This document shows, one piece after another, positions 7,539-17,137 of a stretch of 64,000 nucleotides of DNA. The notes below the pieces were generated by a model that did not search any database, was not told the origin of the DNA, and was given only the letters and a program-made list of their open reading frames with translations. How positions within the stretch are numbered: position 1 is the stretch's first letter; the number at the start of each line of letters is the position of its first letter. The position numbers and the translations under genes were made by a program. The stretch covers positions 135,687-199,686 of the forward strand of contig CAMYLR010000006.1 of the NCBI GenBank assembly GCA_947259315.1. Direction: 5' to 3'. This DNA is from an uncultured Gemmatimonadales bacterium (GTDB lineage Bacteria; Gemmatimonadota; Gemmatimonadetes; JACCXV01; JAHWKZ01).

Positions 7539-8843
7539 CTAGTAGAGACGGGTGATGGTCGTGCCCGGGTAGTATGACCCCAGCACCTCCCCATACCCCA
7601 GCCCAGCACGAGCCCTCGCCATCGCACCGACCTGGCACATCCCGACCCCATGTCCCCATCCCCCACCAACCAGAGACAACTCGGCGACTCGACCCGCTGA
7701 GTACGTTGGCCGTGCCAGGAACATCGTGCTCCTCAGCCAACGCCCCTCGGCGTCAGCAAACAACGTCCGGATGTCATTCTCACTGATTAGGTAGCGACCG
7801 GTAGTCGTCGTGACGGCAACTGTGACCACCCGCCCCTCCGGGGTCGTGTTGAGGATCTCAACGTCTCGGACCGTCCCCGCGCCGGCAGGCGGCAGGGGCA
7901 ATAGCTGGGGCAAGTTACGAGCGATCGTCTCCTCGAGTTGCTCCGCATCAAACGTCGCCGTCCAGCGAAAGTACTTGGACTCTTGACACCAGAAGCCTTC
8001 GCCGTCAGGATGCTGATCACTGACCGACACCAGATACGGCGCCGGTGGGTCATCAAAAACCAGCTCGACCCGCGCGGTGTGTCCACCACAGGTCGAATGG
8101 TAGTAGGCATCGATCAAAGCGCCGTTATAGAGCAACGTCTCGCCGCGAGTTGTCTCGACCGCACGGACGGCTGCCGAGTCGGCCACGTCAGCGAGCCCCT
8201 TGTAAGCTTGGTCGAGCACAGTTCCGTAGATGTCGAATCCCAAGTTGGCTCGACTCCCCATGCGCTTCAGCGCATAAGTTCGGGCCGCCACCGCCTGGGC
8301 GCGCAACGCCTCAAATGCCTCGCTGCCGGCTTGACCAAGCTCCTTTGCCACCACGCCCTCGAGATATGTCTCGATCCCCACGACGTTGACGCCGGTCAGG
8401 GTTCCGTCTGGACGGAGCTGAACCTGCACCGAACCTGGGAGGAGCTGTCCCGCCAGTGAGACTGGCTCAGGGCCTAGAGGGTCGACGATCAACGGGCCGG
8501 TGTGGGGCTCAGAAAGATGGCCGTCGGGGCGTTCCACTCTGAGAGAGTTCTCAAACGGAAGTCGGACGATCCGCCAAGATTCACTACCTTCAATAACGGC
8601 GATCGGAGTGGAGTCACCTTCTTCGTGAATCCACCATCGACCAGCCCCCCCGACCTGCACCGCCGAGTCACCCCACGCGATGCCGACGTGAAGCGTCGGC
8701 TCGTCCACAAACCACGGCTGCCTGGTCTCACCCACGCGCGGAGCGGTGCGCCCACCGCCGCAATTGACGGCAACCACGAATGACAGAACTGCGATCAACA
8801 AAAAAAAGCGCCCACTTGGGGCGCGGCCCGAGCTAGCAGACAC
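7539..8843 (-). CDS. SpoIID/LytB-domain protein, probable peptidoglycan lytic transglycosylase
   Basis: This 434-residue protein starts at GTG 8843, with a hydrophobic N-terminal segment that reaches a cysteine (AVNC). That could be a lipobox, but Asn before Cys is unusual. The SpoIID core begins near VNVVGIETYLEGVVAKE, whose glutamate corresponds to the family's catalytic acid. It continues through AQAVAARTYAL, the metal-linked YYHSTCGGHT motif and the C-terminal GGGWGHGVGMCQVGAMA motif. SpoIID enzymes cleave denuded glycan strands in sporulating Firmicutes, but diderm non-sporeformers carry relatives. A terminator-like hairpin lies inside codons 7-15. Confidence 0.88.
   Translation of the reverse strand: MSASSGRAPSGRFFLLIAVLSFVVAVNCGGGRTAPRVGETRQPWFVDEPTLHVGIAWGDSAVQVGGAGRWWIHEEGDSTPIAVIEGSESWRIVRLPFENSLRVERPDGHLSEPHTGPLIVDPLGPEPVSLAGQLLPGSVQVQLRPDGTLTGVNVVGIETYLEGVVAKELGQAGSEAFEALRAQAVAARTYALKRMGSRANLGFDIYGTVLDQAYKGLADVADSAAVRAVETTRGETLLYNGALIDAYYHSTCGGHTARVELVFDDPPAPYLVSVSDQHPDGEGFWCQESKYFRWTATFDAEQLEETIARNLPQLLPLPPAGAGTVRDVEILNTTPEGRVVTVAVTTTTGRYLISENDIRTLFADAEGRWLRSTMFLARPTYSAGRVAELSLVGGGWGHGVGMCQVGAMARARAGLGYGEVLGSYYPGTTITRLY
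8800..8824 (-). terminator. Terminator-like hairpin inside the start of the SpoIID-like gene
   Basis: On the minus strand GCGCCC-CAAGT-GGGCGC is followed directly by eight T residues. This is a textbook intrinsic terminator shape: six GC pairs, a five-base loop and a U-tract. It sits about 20 bases inside the coding frame of the SpoIID-like gene and just after the stop of the upstream secreted protein. It could terminate the upstream transcript or attenuate the SpoIID-CAP pair. Confidence 0.6.
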
Positions 8844-8847
8844 CCGG

Positions 8848-9318
8848 TTACTCCAGCGATCGGCTCACACGGATTCCGAACTTCCCCTGCGCGACATTAT
8901 CGACATCAACACCCATGTTGAACCCGCTTCTTTCGAACCGCGTGGAGGACTGAAGCCGCGCGTAGGTGAGGAGCGCGCTCCGAGCCCAGCTATCGAAACG
9001 ACTGTCGCTCCACTGATCCGCCATCCACAATCCTACGTCGTGCATGAAACCGCTCCCTCCCGCAGCTCCCGAAGCCACCGGAAAACCGAAGGCCGCAGCG
9101 AGCTCGCGCTCGAATGCTGCATGACGGAGCAGGATCTCGAGTTCGGGAGCTGGCCCCATCGCCAGTCCCTGAGCGGTCACCGCACGTGCATCGAGCGTCG
9201 GACCCACGCCGTTTGACGATGCGGGCTCAGGCTCCGCATGCTGAGCAAGAGCCTCGGACCCGATTGCGAGCGCAACGGCGGCGAGCGCAAACAGCAGGCA
9301 GTTACGGTTGGCATGCAT
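8848..9318 (-). CDS. Secreted hypothetical protein
   Basis: The ATG at 9318 (a GTG nine bases upstream is also possible) gives 156 residues with a clear Sec signal peptide, with likely cleavage after SEALA. The mature part is polar, with HMD/GFMHDVGLWMADQW near the middle, and ends in a short amphipathic stretch GIRVSRSLE, reminiscent of a beta-strand near an outer-membrane C-terminus. I recognise no family. It begins 56 bases downstream of the ssb stop and ends four bases before the SpoIID-like start, so it may belong to a cell-envelope group. Confidence 0.6.
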   Translation of the reverse strand: MHANRNCLLFALAAVALAIGSEALAQHAEPEPASSNGVGPTLDARAVTAQGLAMGPAPELEILLRHAAFERELAAAFGFPVASGAAGGSGFMHDVGLWMADQWSDSRFDSWARSALLTYARLQSSTRFERSGFNMGVDVDNVAQGKFGIRVSRSLE

Positions 9319-9374
9319 GGAAGTCACGATAACCTACTCCCCACACCACCCTCAAGTTCCATGCCGCCGTCAAC

Positions 9375-9830
9375 TTAGAAGGGGAGGTCGTCGTCCTGGT
9401 CGTCGGTATCAGGCCAGTCCACACTGCGGTCATCCCCACCGGCTGGCCCCGGGGCGGCTGAGACCCGCGAGCCAAAATCACCCCGGCCTGCACCGGCTTG
9501 GTCGAGCATGATCATCTGATCGGCGACGATCTCGGTCATGTACCGTTTCTGACCGGTTTTTGCATCATCCCAAGACCGCGTCTGGATCCGACCCTCGATG
9601 TAGACTTTGCTACCCTTTGTTAGATACTGCTGGCAGATCTGGGCCAACCTGCGCCAAGCCACAATGTTGTGCCACTCAGTGTTCTCTTCGGTTTGGCCGT
9701 CGTCCGTCCTGCGACTCCAGTTGGTCGCCAACCTGAACGTCGCCACCTCTATGCCGCTTGCCGTATGCCGGAGCTCCGGGTCGGCACCGAGGTTTCCAAT
9801 CAACATGGCCTTATTCAGACTGCGGGCCAC
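9375..9830 (-). CDS. ssb: Single-stranded DNA-binding protein
   Basis: The GTG at 9830 is preceded five bases away by a perfect AGGAGG, fixing the start. The 151-residue product has the SSB OB-fold ([17 protein letters not shown] at the N-terminus, then [20 protein letters not shown] and [13 protein letters not shown]). A flexible Gly/Asp-rich tail ends in DDDLPF, the acidic tip that recruits replication and repair partners. Length and tail are normal. It follows rodA by 12 bases and is probably cotranscribed with the shape operon. Confidence 0.97.
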   Translation of the reverse strand: MARSLNKAMLIGNLGADPELRHTASGIEVATFRLATNWSRRTDDGQTEENTEWHNIVAWRRLAQICQQYLTKGSKVYIEGRIQTRSWDDAKTGQKRYMTEIVADQMIMLDQAGAGRGDFGSRVSAAPGPAGGDDRSVDWPDTDDQDDDLPF

Positions 9831-9842
9831 ACACGCCTCCTC

Positions 9843-11081
9843 TCATGCACGCTTGGTTAAGAATCGCTCATACCATATCTGTCGCCACAGAGCCACCGTC
9901 ACGAAACACACCACGAGAAACGATCCGCCCTTCGAAAGGAACGGTAACGGTAACCCAGTGATCGGTAACAACCCAACCGTCATGGCAGTGTTAATCGCCA
10001 CGTGGCTGGCGATCAACACGACCAAACCAAAGGCCAGGGTACTGCCAAACGCATCTGGATGACGTTCGGCGATTCGGACTCCTTCGACCAAAAGGAGAGC
10101 GAACAGCGTGAACGCGACCAGCACGCCAATGAACCCCAGCTCTTCTCCGAGAACGGAGAAGATAAAGTCTGTCTGTCGTTCGGGAAGGAACGCTAGTCGC
10201 TTCTGGGTGCCCTCCATAAAACCTTTTCCGAACCAGCCGCCCGAACCGATCGCGACCTTGGATTGGATGACGTTCCATCCGGCGCCCCGCGGATCGATCT
10301 CGGGCTCCAGAAAAACCAATAGTCGTTGCTTCTGATAACCGGCCAGAGAGTTCCACAACGGCAGCGCGACGATTCCCATGAGCAGGTTAGTGCTACCAAC
10401 GTATAGCCACGTACCTCGACCGGGATTGAGCAAGAACAGAATGAGACCGACGCCGACGATATAGAATGACCAGAGAGGAAGTGAGAACGTCAGCAGGATG
10501 CTAACGATCGGCGACAAGAGCAGAAACACTAGCAGTGGTGGAGCCCCTGCCCAGAAACAGAGCCCAGCGAGAAGCAGTACGAACACGGTTGCCGTGCCGA
10601 TATCCGGTTGGAGCATCGTCAGCGCGCCCGGAATCGCCATCAGGACCGCCGGTATCGCCAGCGCCGACAGCTCACGGGGCGGGTGCTCGAGAGACGCGAC
10701 CCACCGCGCCACAACGAGAATGGCACCGAGTTTCGCGAACTCCGAAGGTTGGAAACCGAGACTGCCGAACCGAATCCAAGATTTCGCTCCACCGACAGCC
10801 GGAAAAGCCAGCACGACGATCAAAAAGAATACGCCTACTCCGTACACAAACCAACTGGACTTCTCCACGAAACGTAAAGGCAGCACACCGACGGTCGCGT
10901 ACGCGATCAGCGCCACAAACAACCATATGACCTGGTACTGCCAGAACTCCGAGTTCGCGCCCGAAGCAGTCTGCCCAGCGGAGTAGAGCATCGCGAGGCC
11001 ACTCAGCGATAAAACCAGAGCCAGCCCGAGCAGATACCAGTTGTGGGAGATCGTGAGTCGATTGCTGACGAGCTGGGCCAC
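9843..11081 (-). CDS. rodA: Rod-shape peptidoglycan glycosyltransferase RodA (SEDS family)
   Basis: RodA polymerises lipid II during side-wall elongation with PBP2. The 412-residue protein has about ten hydrophobic segments and the SEDS hallmarks GFQPSEFAKLG, the long periplasmic loop with the motif RQTDFIFSVLGEELGF, and HVAINTAMTVGLLPITGLPLPFLSKGGS near the C-terminus. The start is GTG. It begins four bases after the PBP2 gene, the standard rod-complex pairing. Confidence 0.96.
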   Translation of the reverse strand: MAQLVSNRLTISHNWYLLGLALVLSLSGLAMLYSAGQTASGANSEFWQYQVIWLFVALIAYATVGVLPLRFVEKSSWFVYGVGVFFLIVVLAFPAVGGAKSWIRFGSLGFQPSEFAKLGAILVVARWVASLEHPPRELSALAIPAVLMAIPGALTMLQPDIGTATVFVLLLAGLCFWAGAPPLLVFLLLSPIVSILLTFSLPLWSFYIVGVGLILFLLNPGRGTWLYVGSTNLLMGIVALPLWNSLAGYQKQRLLVFLEPEIDPRGAGWNVIQSKVAIGSGGWFGKGFMEGTQKRLAFLPERQTDFIFSVLGEELGFIGVLVAFTLFALLLVEGVRIAERHPDAFGSTLAFGLVVLIASHVAINTAMTVGLLPITGLPLPFLSKGGSFLVVCFVTVALWRQIWYERFLTKRA

Positions 11082-11085
11082 TCCG

Positions 11086-12939
11086 CTACTCGCTGCTCGA
11101 AACCGACTCGCTGAGCGCGATCGGGGGAGGCGGACCTGCGTCGTCGGGTACTAATCCGTTGCGACCATCCAGGTAGGTCTGTACCAGATCGATCGCGATC
11201 GGGCTCTGGGCCGAGCCGCTGCGTCCCTCTTCGACGATGACCGCAACCACGATCTGGGGTCGCTCCATCGGGCCGGCCGCGACAAACCAGCCGTGGTCCG
11301 TGCCACCGTTGTGCTCAACGGTGCCAGACTTTCCGCCGATTGTGTACCGGAGCGGAACCGTGTGTGCGCGATGGAACGCGGTCCCCCGCCAGTCGTTCAC
11401 AACTCCCGTCAGCGAGGCACGCAGGATGTCGAACTGATCGCTGGACAGCGGCAATGTCCCAGCCGACCGGGGCGCCCGATTGGTGTCTCGGATCCGAGGC
11501 GTCCAAAGATGGCCCCCGTTGACGATCGCGGAAACGAATTGCGCTTGTTTGAGTGGCGTCCAGGCGATCTCTCCCTGACCGATCGAGAGGTTTAGAATCA
11601 CGCCTGAGCCCCATCCTCCCGAACCGTACTGCTCGTCGTACCAATCCGCGGATGTCGGATACAGACTCTCCGCCTCGCTCGGCAGGTCGACACCGGTCAA
11701 CCCAGAGAAGCCCCACCCCGATCCGATCCGCGTAATCTCCTCCAGACCGAGAGCCAGACCCAACTGGTAGAAGTACGTGTCGCACGACGTGATAATGGCG
11801 TCCTGCAGCGTGGCCCAGCCGTGAACCGCGTGACAACCAAACCAGCGGCGGCCGAATTGATAACCACCCCGGCACGGGACATCCTCGTACTCGTCCACCC
11901 TCACGACACCGAGTGACATCGCCATCGCTGCCGTTGCCAACTTGAACACCGACCCCGGAGCGTAGCGCGCCTGGACCGCACGGTTCAGCAGCGGTCTCGA
12001 CTCCGCGTTCGCCAGCCGATTCCAGGCTTCAGTGGTCAACCGGCCGCTAAAGACGTTCGGATCGAAAGTCGGATGTGAGTACAGCAGAAGCACTTCGCCG
12101 TTATTGGGGTCAAGCGCCACCACCGATCCCCGCTTGTCCTTCGGAAACAGTTGCGCCGCCCGCCGTTGGAGATCGAGGTCAACCGTCAGGGTCAAATCCT
12201 CACCACGCTTAGGCGGGTCGAAGGGCTTTTCGACCCATGGTCCTATCCACCGACCTCGAACATCCACTTCACGGTACTCCGCGCCCTTCAGACCCTGGAG
12301 CTCGGTTTCGTACATCCGTTCGATACCAGACTTTCCAACGATGTCACCGGGCGCGTATCCCTGTTCTTTTAGGTTTGAGAGCTCAGCTTCCGTGATCTGC
12401 GCGACGTAGCCAGTGAGGTGAGCTGTTGCACGACCGTACGGATAAACGCGTCGGGGTTTGGGTTGAAGCAACAACCCGGGGACGTCGCTGCGCTTCTCTT
12501 CGAGTTTCGAGAGTGTGCGGTAGTCAAGGTCGTCGTCGAGTAGAATCGGCTGCCCCGGTGCAACTTGGTACTGACGTGTCAAGGCCTCGATCTCGTTTTC
12601 ATCAAACTCGAGAATCGATCCGATCTTTTCTATCGACGATGACAGTTCTTCGCTTGATGCTGGAAGTAGCGACACGGAGTATGCCGGCACGTTTTCGGCG
12701 ATAACTTCACCGTCGCGATCGTAGACGAAACCACGAGGTGCGGGCAGTGGAATCGTACGCACTTGGTTGTTTGTTGCGCGCTCCACATGTGAGGCGTGCT
12801 CCACGACCTGCAACCGGAAGAACGTCGCGAGGAGGATACCGAAAACAGCGAGCAAACCGACCCGGGCCATGAGACCGCGTTGGTTACGGTTCTCCGGATC
12901 GAACGGAGCGCCCGACTGCGGATTGAGACTGGTTTTCAA
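11086..12939 (-). CDS. mrdA: Penicillin-binding protein 2 (elongation transpeptidase)
   Basis: PBP2 is the transpeptidase partner of RodA. The 617-residue protein has one membrane helix (about 25-45), the dimerisation domain (PAPRGFVYDRDG, 67-77) and a transpeptidase domain. That domain carries S330-V-F-K333 (nucleophile motif), S385-C-D387 and K537-S-G539-T. The SCD motif in place of SxN is also typical of PBP2. The first codon of the frame is TTG at 12939, next to a GGGGGG tract; an ATG at 12870 would give 594 residues and a shorter cytoplasmic tail. It follows mreD after 95 bases without another gene. Confidence 0.95.
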   Translation of the reverse strand: MKTSLNPQSGAPFDPENRNQRGLMARVGLLAVFGILLATFFRLQVVEHASHVERATNNQVRTIPLPAPRGFVYDRDGEVIAENVPAYSVSLLPASSEELSSSIEKIGSILEFDENEIEALTRQYQVAPGQPILLDDDLDYRTLSKLEEKRSDVPGLLLQPKPRRVYPYGRATAHLTGYVAQITEAELSNLKEQGYAPGDIVGKSGIERMYETELQGLKGAEYREVDVRGRWIGPWVEKPFDPPKRGEDLTLTVDLDLQRRAAQLFPKDKRGSVVALDPNNGEVLLLYSHPTFDPNVFSGRLTTEAWNRLANAESRPLLNRAVQARYAPGSVFKLATAAMAMSLGVVRVDEYEDVPCRGGYQFGRRWFGCHAVHGWATLQDAIITSCDTYFYQLGLALGLEEITRIGSGWGFSGLTGVDLPSEAESLYPTSADWYDEQYGSGGWGSGVILNLSIGQGEIAWTPLKQAQFVSAIVNGGHLWTPRIRDTNRAPRSAGTLPLSSDQFDILRASLTGVVNDWRGTAFHRAHTVPLRYTIGGKSGTVEHNGGTDHGWFVAAGPMERPQIVVAVIVEEGRSGSAQSPIAIDLVQTYLDGRNGLVPDDAGPPPPIALSESVSSSE

Positions 12940-13034
12940 TACCCCCCGAAAATCTGGAAAAGCTTTAAGAGTTCGAACTTAGGATCTCAATCGAGGGGAA
13001 GCAAACTTCGCGCCGACGACCGGCGCAGGGACGA

Positions 13035-13535
13035 CTATCGACCTAGGAAAAGACGCCTGCAGAGCCCCCCGATGAGGGCGGTATAGGCGGCGCTCAGCGG
13101 GCCCTCCCAGAAGAAGCGAGTCTCAAAAGCCTCCCAGCTCCCGGATGCCGCCACCCCAAGGATGAGCACATCGAGGACCAGCTTGCCCCCTGCGAGAAGG
13201 GCTAGATCCACGCCGGGGGTCGTGAGGTAGAGGGTCTCCCGCGATTTGCCCAGGCCATACCCGAGAACCGTCATCCCCAAGGCGTGCAAACCGAAGTGCG
13301 ACAAGACCAACGCGTCGCGGAAGATACCCAGCCCGAACCCGAGCAGAGCCCCGGCCTGGCCGCGCCACGTCAAAGCACCGTAGGTCAGCGCGACGAGCAA
13401 AAAATCTGGCCGGGCACCCCCGATCGCCAATGGATCCTCGAGAACCATCGCCGCCAACAGGCAAAACACCACAAACGTTGCATATCGTTGGCGTGATACG
13501 GTTTGCGCACTCGGCCGCTGGATCGAGGGGGTCAC
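13035..13535 (-). CDS. mreD: Rod shape-determining protein MreD
   Basis: This 166-residue hydrophobic protein has about five membrane helices and the MreD-like segment LGFGLGIFRDALVLSHFGLHALG. Sequence conservation in MreD is low, so the call rests on size, topology and its place between mreC and mrdA. The GTG start overlaps the mreC stop by four bases. MreD is an inner-membrane component of the elongasome. Confidence 0.88.
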   Translation of the reverse strand: MTPSIQRPSAQTVSRQRYATFVVFCLLAAMVLEDPLAIGGARPDFLLVALTYGALTWRGQAGALLGFGLGIFRDALVLSHFGLHALGMTVLGYGLGKSRETLYLTTPGVDLALLAGGKLVLDVLILGVAASGSWEAFETRFFWEGPLSAAYTALIGGLCRRLFLGR

Positions 13536-14464
13536 AAGGAGTCGCCGTCGACCTCGGCTGGCGTGATCGGGTCACCTCCGACAGCCGATGCTCGGCCACC
13601 CAACCGCTCGCCTACCATCGGCGGATGCGCGTAACCGGGCCAGAACAGTCTCAGGTCGTCACCCGCTGAGCCGTCCGATGACGACTCCCGCATGAGGACA
13701 AACACCGCCGTCAACGAACCCAGATCGACTACGGGTTCCACCAGATCGATCTGCTGCAACCCGAGTCGTTGATCTTCCTGGCTAGCAGTGACCTGCCCGA
13801 TCGGGATCCCGCGCGGGAAGACGCCGCCGTAACCCGACGTCACGATTCGATCCCCAGACTCGGAGCGCGCCCTCAGCGGCAGCAACAATCGCAACCGACC
13901 GGCCGCGCTGGGGCGCACAATCCCATACTCGAGATGATCTCCACCGAGCAGCAGAGCACTAGCGCTGAAGTCTGGGTGTGTGTACAGCATGACTTCGCTT
14001 GTGCCCGGCCCGACCGAGACGACCTTGCCCACCAAACCCTCATCGGTCACCACTGGCAGGTTCGGCGTCACGTTGTCGGTACGACCGGCGTCGACGATCA
14101 TCACGCTCGGCGTGGTCGCGAAGTCACGACTGATCACTCTGGCCGCAGTAAGGTGCACCGGCGAATGCTCGGCGAAGTCGAGCAAGTTCCTGAACTCCCG
14201 GTTCTGCGCTCGAACGATGTCCGAATCCGAGAGTTCGATACGTGCCCGTTGAAGCTGACGCCTCAGGTTCGCGTTCTCTGTTCTCAATCGTAAGTAGCCG
14301 CCAAACACCTCACGCACTCGAGACACTGGCAGCGTTACAACGTGATTGACTGATTGGGCGATTGAGTCTTGACGTGAATCGGGTAGCGCTAAGAGGACCA
14401 GCGATGCTGCGGCGCAGGCGATGGCAACGGCTTCAGCACCGCGATCAGGGGGTAGCAGCGGCAT
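13532..14464 (-). CDS. mreC: Rod shape-determining protein MreC
   Basis: The 310-residue protein has an N-terminal membrane helix, a coiled-coil segment (about 60-95; LRTENANLRRQLQRARIELS) and the two beta-barrel subdomains of MreC, seen in VTDEGLVGKVVSVGPGTSEVML and VTSGYGGVFPRGIPIG. MreC is periplasmic and activates PBP2-RodA. It begins 22 bases after mreB and overlaps mreD. Confidence 0.96.
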   Translation of the reverse strand: MPLLPPDRGAEAVAIACAAASLVLLALPDSRQDSIAQSVNHVVTLPVSRVREVFGGYLRLRTENANLRRQLQRARIELSDSDIVRAQNREFRNLLDFAEHSPVHLTAARVISRDFATTPSVMIVDAGRTDNVTPNLPVVTDEGLVGKVVSVGPGTSEVMLYTHPDFSASALLLGGDHLEYGIVRPSAAGRLRLLLPLRARSESGDRIVTSGYGGVFPRGIPIGQVTASQEDQRLGLQQIDLVEPVVDLGSLTAVFVLMRESSSDGSAGDDLRLFWPGYAHPPMVGERLGGRASAVGGDPITPAEVDGDSL

Positions 14465-14486
14465 CAGCCAACGCCGAGCCGTGGAT

Positions 14487-15539
14487 TCAGTTGCGGCCGC
14501 TCAAGACGAGCACGCCGCGATACTTGTCCGGGTCGTCCAATATCCGACCGGTGCCACGGACCACGCACGTCAGGGGTTCCTCATCGACGTTTATGGGAAG
14601 GTTGGTGTTCTCACGCAGCAGCGAGTCGAGACCTCGGAGGAGCGCGCCACCGCCGGTCATCACGATACCACGATCGACGATATCGCTTGCCAGTTCCGCC
14701 GGGGTCCTCTCGAGCGCCTGACGAACAGCGTCGACAACCGCCATGATGGGCTCCTGGATCGCGTCGCGTATCTCGGCCGAGTTCACTCGCACCGTCTTCG
14801 GGATCCCGGTCACAACGTCGCGTCCCTTGACGTCCATGACTTCATCTCCGTTGACGGATTGATAGGCCGAGCCGATCGTCATCTTCACCTGTTCCGCCGT
14901 CGGCTCACCGATCACGATGTTGTAGTCCTTCTTTAGAAAGTGCTGTATCGCCTCGTCGATCTCATCACCACCCACCCGGATCGATATGTCGCTCACAATA
15001 CCAGACAGCGCGATGACAGCGATCTCGGTGGTTCCCCCGCCGATGTCGATCACCATGTTACCGGTTGGTGTTTCCACAGGAAGCCCGACGCCGATCGCAG
15101 CCGCCATCGGCTCGGGGACGAGGTACACCTCTTTCGCGCCAGCCGACTCGGCGCTATCTCGCACCGCCCGCTTCTCGACTTCGGTTATGCCGCTAGGAAC
15201 CGAGATGAGAACTTTCGGGCGTATCGGCATGAGGCGATTTCGCAACACGCGCTTCAAGAAATCGCGGAGCATCTTCTCCGTTACTTCGAAGTCTGCAATC
15301 ACGCCGTCTTTGAGGGGTCTCACAGCGTTGATCCCGGCCGGAGTTCGACCCAACATTTTCTTCGCCTCGAGCCCCACGGCGAGGATCTCACGCGTGTCTG
15401 CGTCCAGCGCGACAACCGACGGCTCGTTCAGGACGATGCCTCGTCCTTTCACATATATGAGCGTGTTGGCGGTCCCAAGATCAACCGATACCTCGCTAGC
15501 CAGAAACGGTCCAGCGTTCGACCTGAGGAAGCTCAGCAC
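14487..15539 (-). CDS. mreB: Rod shape-determining actin homologue MreB
   Basis: MreB filaments position the elongation machinery under the inner membrane. The 350-residue protein has the actin-fold nucleotide motifs: phosphate 1 (VDLGTANTLIYVKGRGIVLNEPS trimmed here to DLGTANT), phosphate 2 (MVIDIGGGTTEIAVI) and the adenosine motif (IVMTGGGALLRGL). A GTG codon starts the frame, giving MLSFLRSNAGPF, seven bases after the dut stop. It opens the mreB-mreC-mreD-mrdA-rodA run. Confidence 0.97.
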   Translation of the reverse strand: MLSFLRSNAGPFLASEVSVDLGTANTLIYVKGRGIVLNEPSVVALDADTREILAVGLEAKKMLGRTPAGINAVRPLKDGVIADFEVTEKMLRDFLKRVLRNRLMPIRPKVLISVPSGITEVEKRAVRDSAESAGAKEVYLVPEPMAAAIGVGLPVETPTGNMVIDIGGGTTEIAVIALSGIVSDISIRVGGDEIDEAIQHFLKKDYNIVIGEPTAEQVKMTIGSAYQSVNGDEVMDVKGRDVVTGIPKTVRVNSAEIRDAIQEPIMAVVDAVRQALERTPAELASDIVDRGIVMTGGGALLRGLDSLLRENTNLPINVDEEPLTCVVRGTGRILDDPDKYRGVLVLSGRN

Positions 15540-15546
15540 GGCGCGC

Positions 15547-16014
15547 TCACCGACCGGTGGACCCGAAACCGCCGACCCCGCGGGTCGTCTCGGGGAGCGC
15601 CTCGACCTCGACTAGATCGAGGCGTGAGACGGACCCGACAACGAGCTGCGCGATGCGGTCACCGCGATTGATCTCGACGACTTCTTGACCCAGGTTCACC
15701 AACAGGACCTTTACCTCACCTCGATAATCAGCATCAACAGTTCCGGGAGCGTTTAGAACAGTAACACCATGCTCGGCCGCCATCCCGGATCGGGGTCGTA
15801 TCTGGCCCTCGCAATTCGACGGCAAGGCGATCGCAAAGCCGGTACCGATCAGCCGCCGCTCTCCGGGAGCTATACGGTGCGCTTCGGCCGCTCGGAGATC
15901 AAGCCCTGCCGCAGCCTTGGTTGCGTATCCCGGCAGCGGCAAATCGTGATCGCCCAGTCGACGAACGGGCAGTCGCTGCGCGGTGTTCAGAGTCGCACTC
16001 TGACCAGAGCTCAT
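15547..16014 (-). CDS. dut: dUTP diphosphatase (dUTPase)
   Basis: This trimeric enzyme hydrolyses dUTP to dUMP, preventing uracil incorporation. All five motifs are present in 155 residues: [43 protein letters not shown] and the C-terminal [11 protein letters not shown] that closes over the substrate. The ATG overlaps the ald stop (ATGA), so its expression is coupled to ald and the pnp operon. Confidence 0.96.
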   Translation of the reverse strand: MSSGQSATLNTAQRLPVRRLGDHDLPLPGYATKAAAGLDLRAAEAHRIAPGERRLIGTGFAIALPSNCEGQIRPRSGMAAEHGVTVLNAPGTVDADYRGEVKVLLVNLGQEVVEINRGDRIAQLVVGSVSRLDLVEVEALPETTRGVGGFGSTGR

Positions 16015-17126
16015 TGAAGCACCTCGTTGGGTTCCCGATAAGCCAGGTCAAACGCCTCTGCAACACCAGGATACGTGACCTCACCCGCCACTACGTTAAG
16101 GCCCAGTCGCAGCGGCTCGCTATCCCGGCACGCCGCCCGCCACCCCCTGGCAGCCAGCTCCCGCGCATAAGGCAAAGTCGCGTTCGTCAAGGCGATCGTC
16201 GAGGTCCGCGGTACTGCGCCCGGCATGTTCGCTACACAGTAATGAACGACGCCGTCAACAACAAAGACCGGATCCTCGTGAGTCGTCGGTCGGCACGTTT
16301 CGATGCAACCACCCTGGTCCACCGCGACGTCCACGATAACCGAACCCGGTTTCATCTGATGAAGGTCTTCACGCGTCACCAAGTTGGGCGCCTTCGCGCC
16401 CGGCAGCAGAACCGCGCCTACGAGCAGATCCGCCCGGCCGAGCATGTCGCGAATGGTGTGAACATCTGAAAAAAGGCAGTCGACGTTGGCCGGCATAACA
16501 TCTTCAAGGTACCGCAGGCGATCGAGGGATATATCGAGAATCGTCACCCGCGCGCCAAGCCCGGCCGCCATCTTGGCAGCGTTCGTGCCGACGACACCTC
16601 CTCCCAGAATGACGACTTCGGCCGGTGGCGTGCCCGGGACGCCACCCAGCAGAATCCCGCGTCCACCCATCAGCTTCTCCAGGTACTTCGCGCCTTCCTG
16701 GATCGCCATTCGACCTGCGACCTCGCTCATGGGAACCAGCAGCGGTAGCGAGCCGTCCGCTTCTTCCACCGTTTCGTACGCTATGGCGACCGATCCGGTC
16801 TCGATCAACCCATCGGTGAGCTCCCGCGAGGCGGCGAAGTGGAAGTAGGTGAACACGATCTGGCCTTCTCTGATCACCTCGATCTCGGAGGCCAGAGGTT
16901 CCTTGACCTTGAGAATCATCTCGCACTCGGCGAATAGTTCCTGCGGTCCGTCCACCAATCGCGCACCGGCTAGCGCGTAGGCTTCATCGTCGAAACCCGA
17001 ACCCTCGCCGGCACCGCACTCGAGCCACACTTCGTGACCATCTCGGCTGAGCACCTCGGCCCCCACGGGCCGCAGCGCGACCCGGTTCTCGTTGGCCTTT
17101 ATCTCTCGCGGTACGCCGATCCGCAT
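16011..17126 (-). CDS. ald: Alanine dehydrogenase
   Basis: The enzyme interconverts L-alanine and pyruvate with NAD+. The 371-residue protein has the AlaDH N-terminal domain ([18 protein letters not shown]), the catalytic region [16 protein letters not shown], the Rossmann motif [19 protein letters not shown] and the C-terminal [23 protein letters not shown]. Length is standard. It lies 11 bases after pnp and overlaps dut. An amino-acid enzyme inserted between pnp and dut is an unusual neighbour, but its start and end are well defined. Confidence 0.96.
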   Translation of the reverse strand: MRIGVPREIKANENRVALRPVGAEVLSRDGHEVWLECGAGEGSGFDDEAYALAGARLVDGPQELFAECEMILKVKEPLASEIEVIREGQIVFTYFHFAASRELTDGLIETGSVAIAYETVEEADGSLPLLVPMSEVAGRMAIQEGAKYLEKLMGGRGILLGGVPGTPPAEVVILGGGVVGTNAAKMAAGLGARVTILDISLDRLRYLEDVMPANVDCLFSDVHTIRDMLGRADLLVGAVLLPGAKAPNLVTREDLHQMKPGSVIVDVAVDQGGCIETCRPTTHEDPVFVVDGVVHYCVANMPGAVPRTSTIALTNATLPYARELAARGWRAACRDSEPLRLGLNVVAGEVTYPGVAEAFDLAYREPNEVLQ

Positions 17127-17137
17127 GTGTCGCTTTC

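Noticed and set aside
7406-7669. A longer N-terminus for the CAP-domain lipoprotein starting near 7669
   Set aside because: The extra 80 residues are Arg/Gly-rich, overlap the SpoIID-like gene's C-terminal coding region, and would bury the signal peptide in the interior. The GTG codons at 7405/7417 put the signal peptide at the N-terminus.
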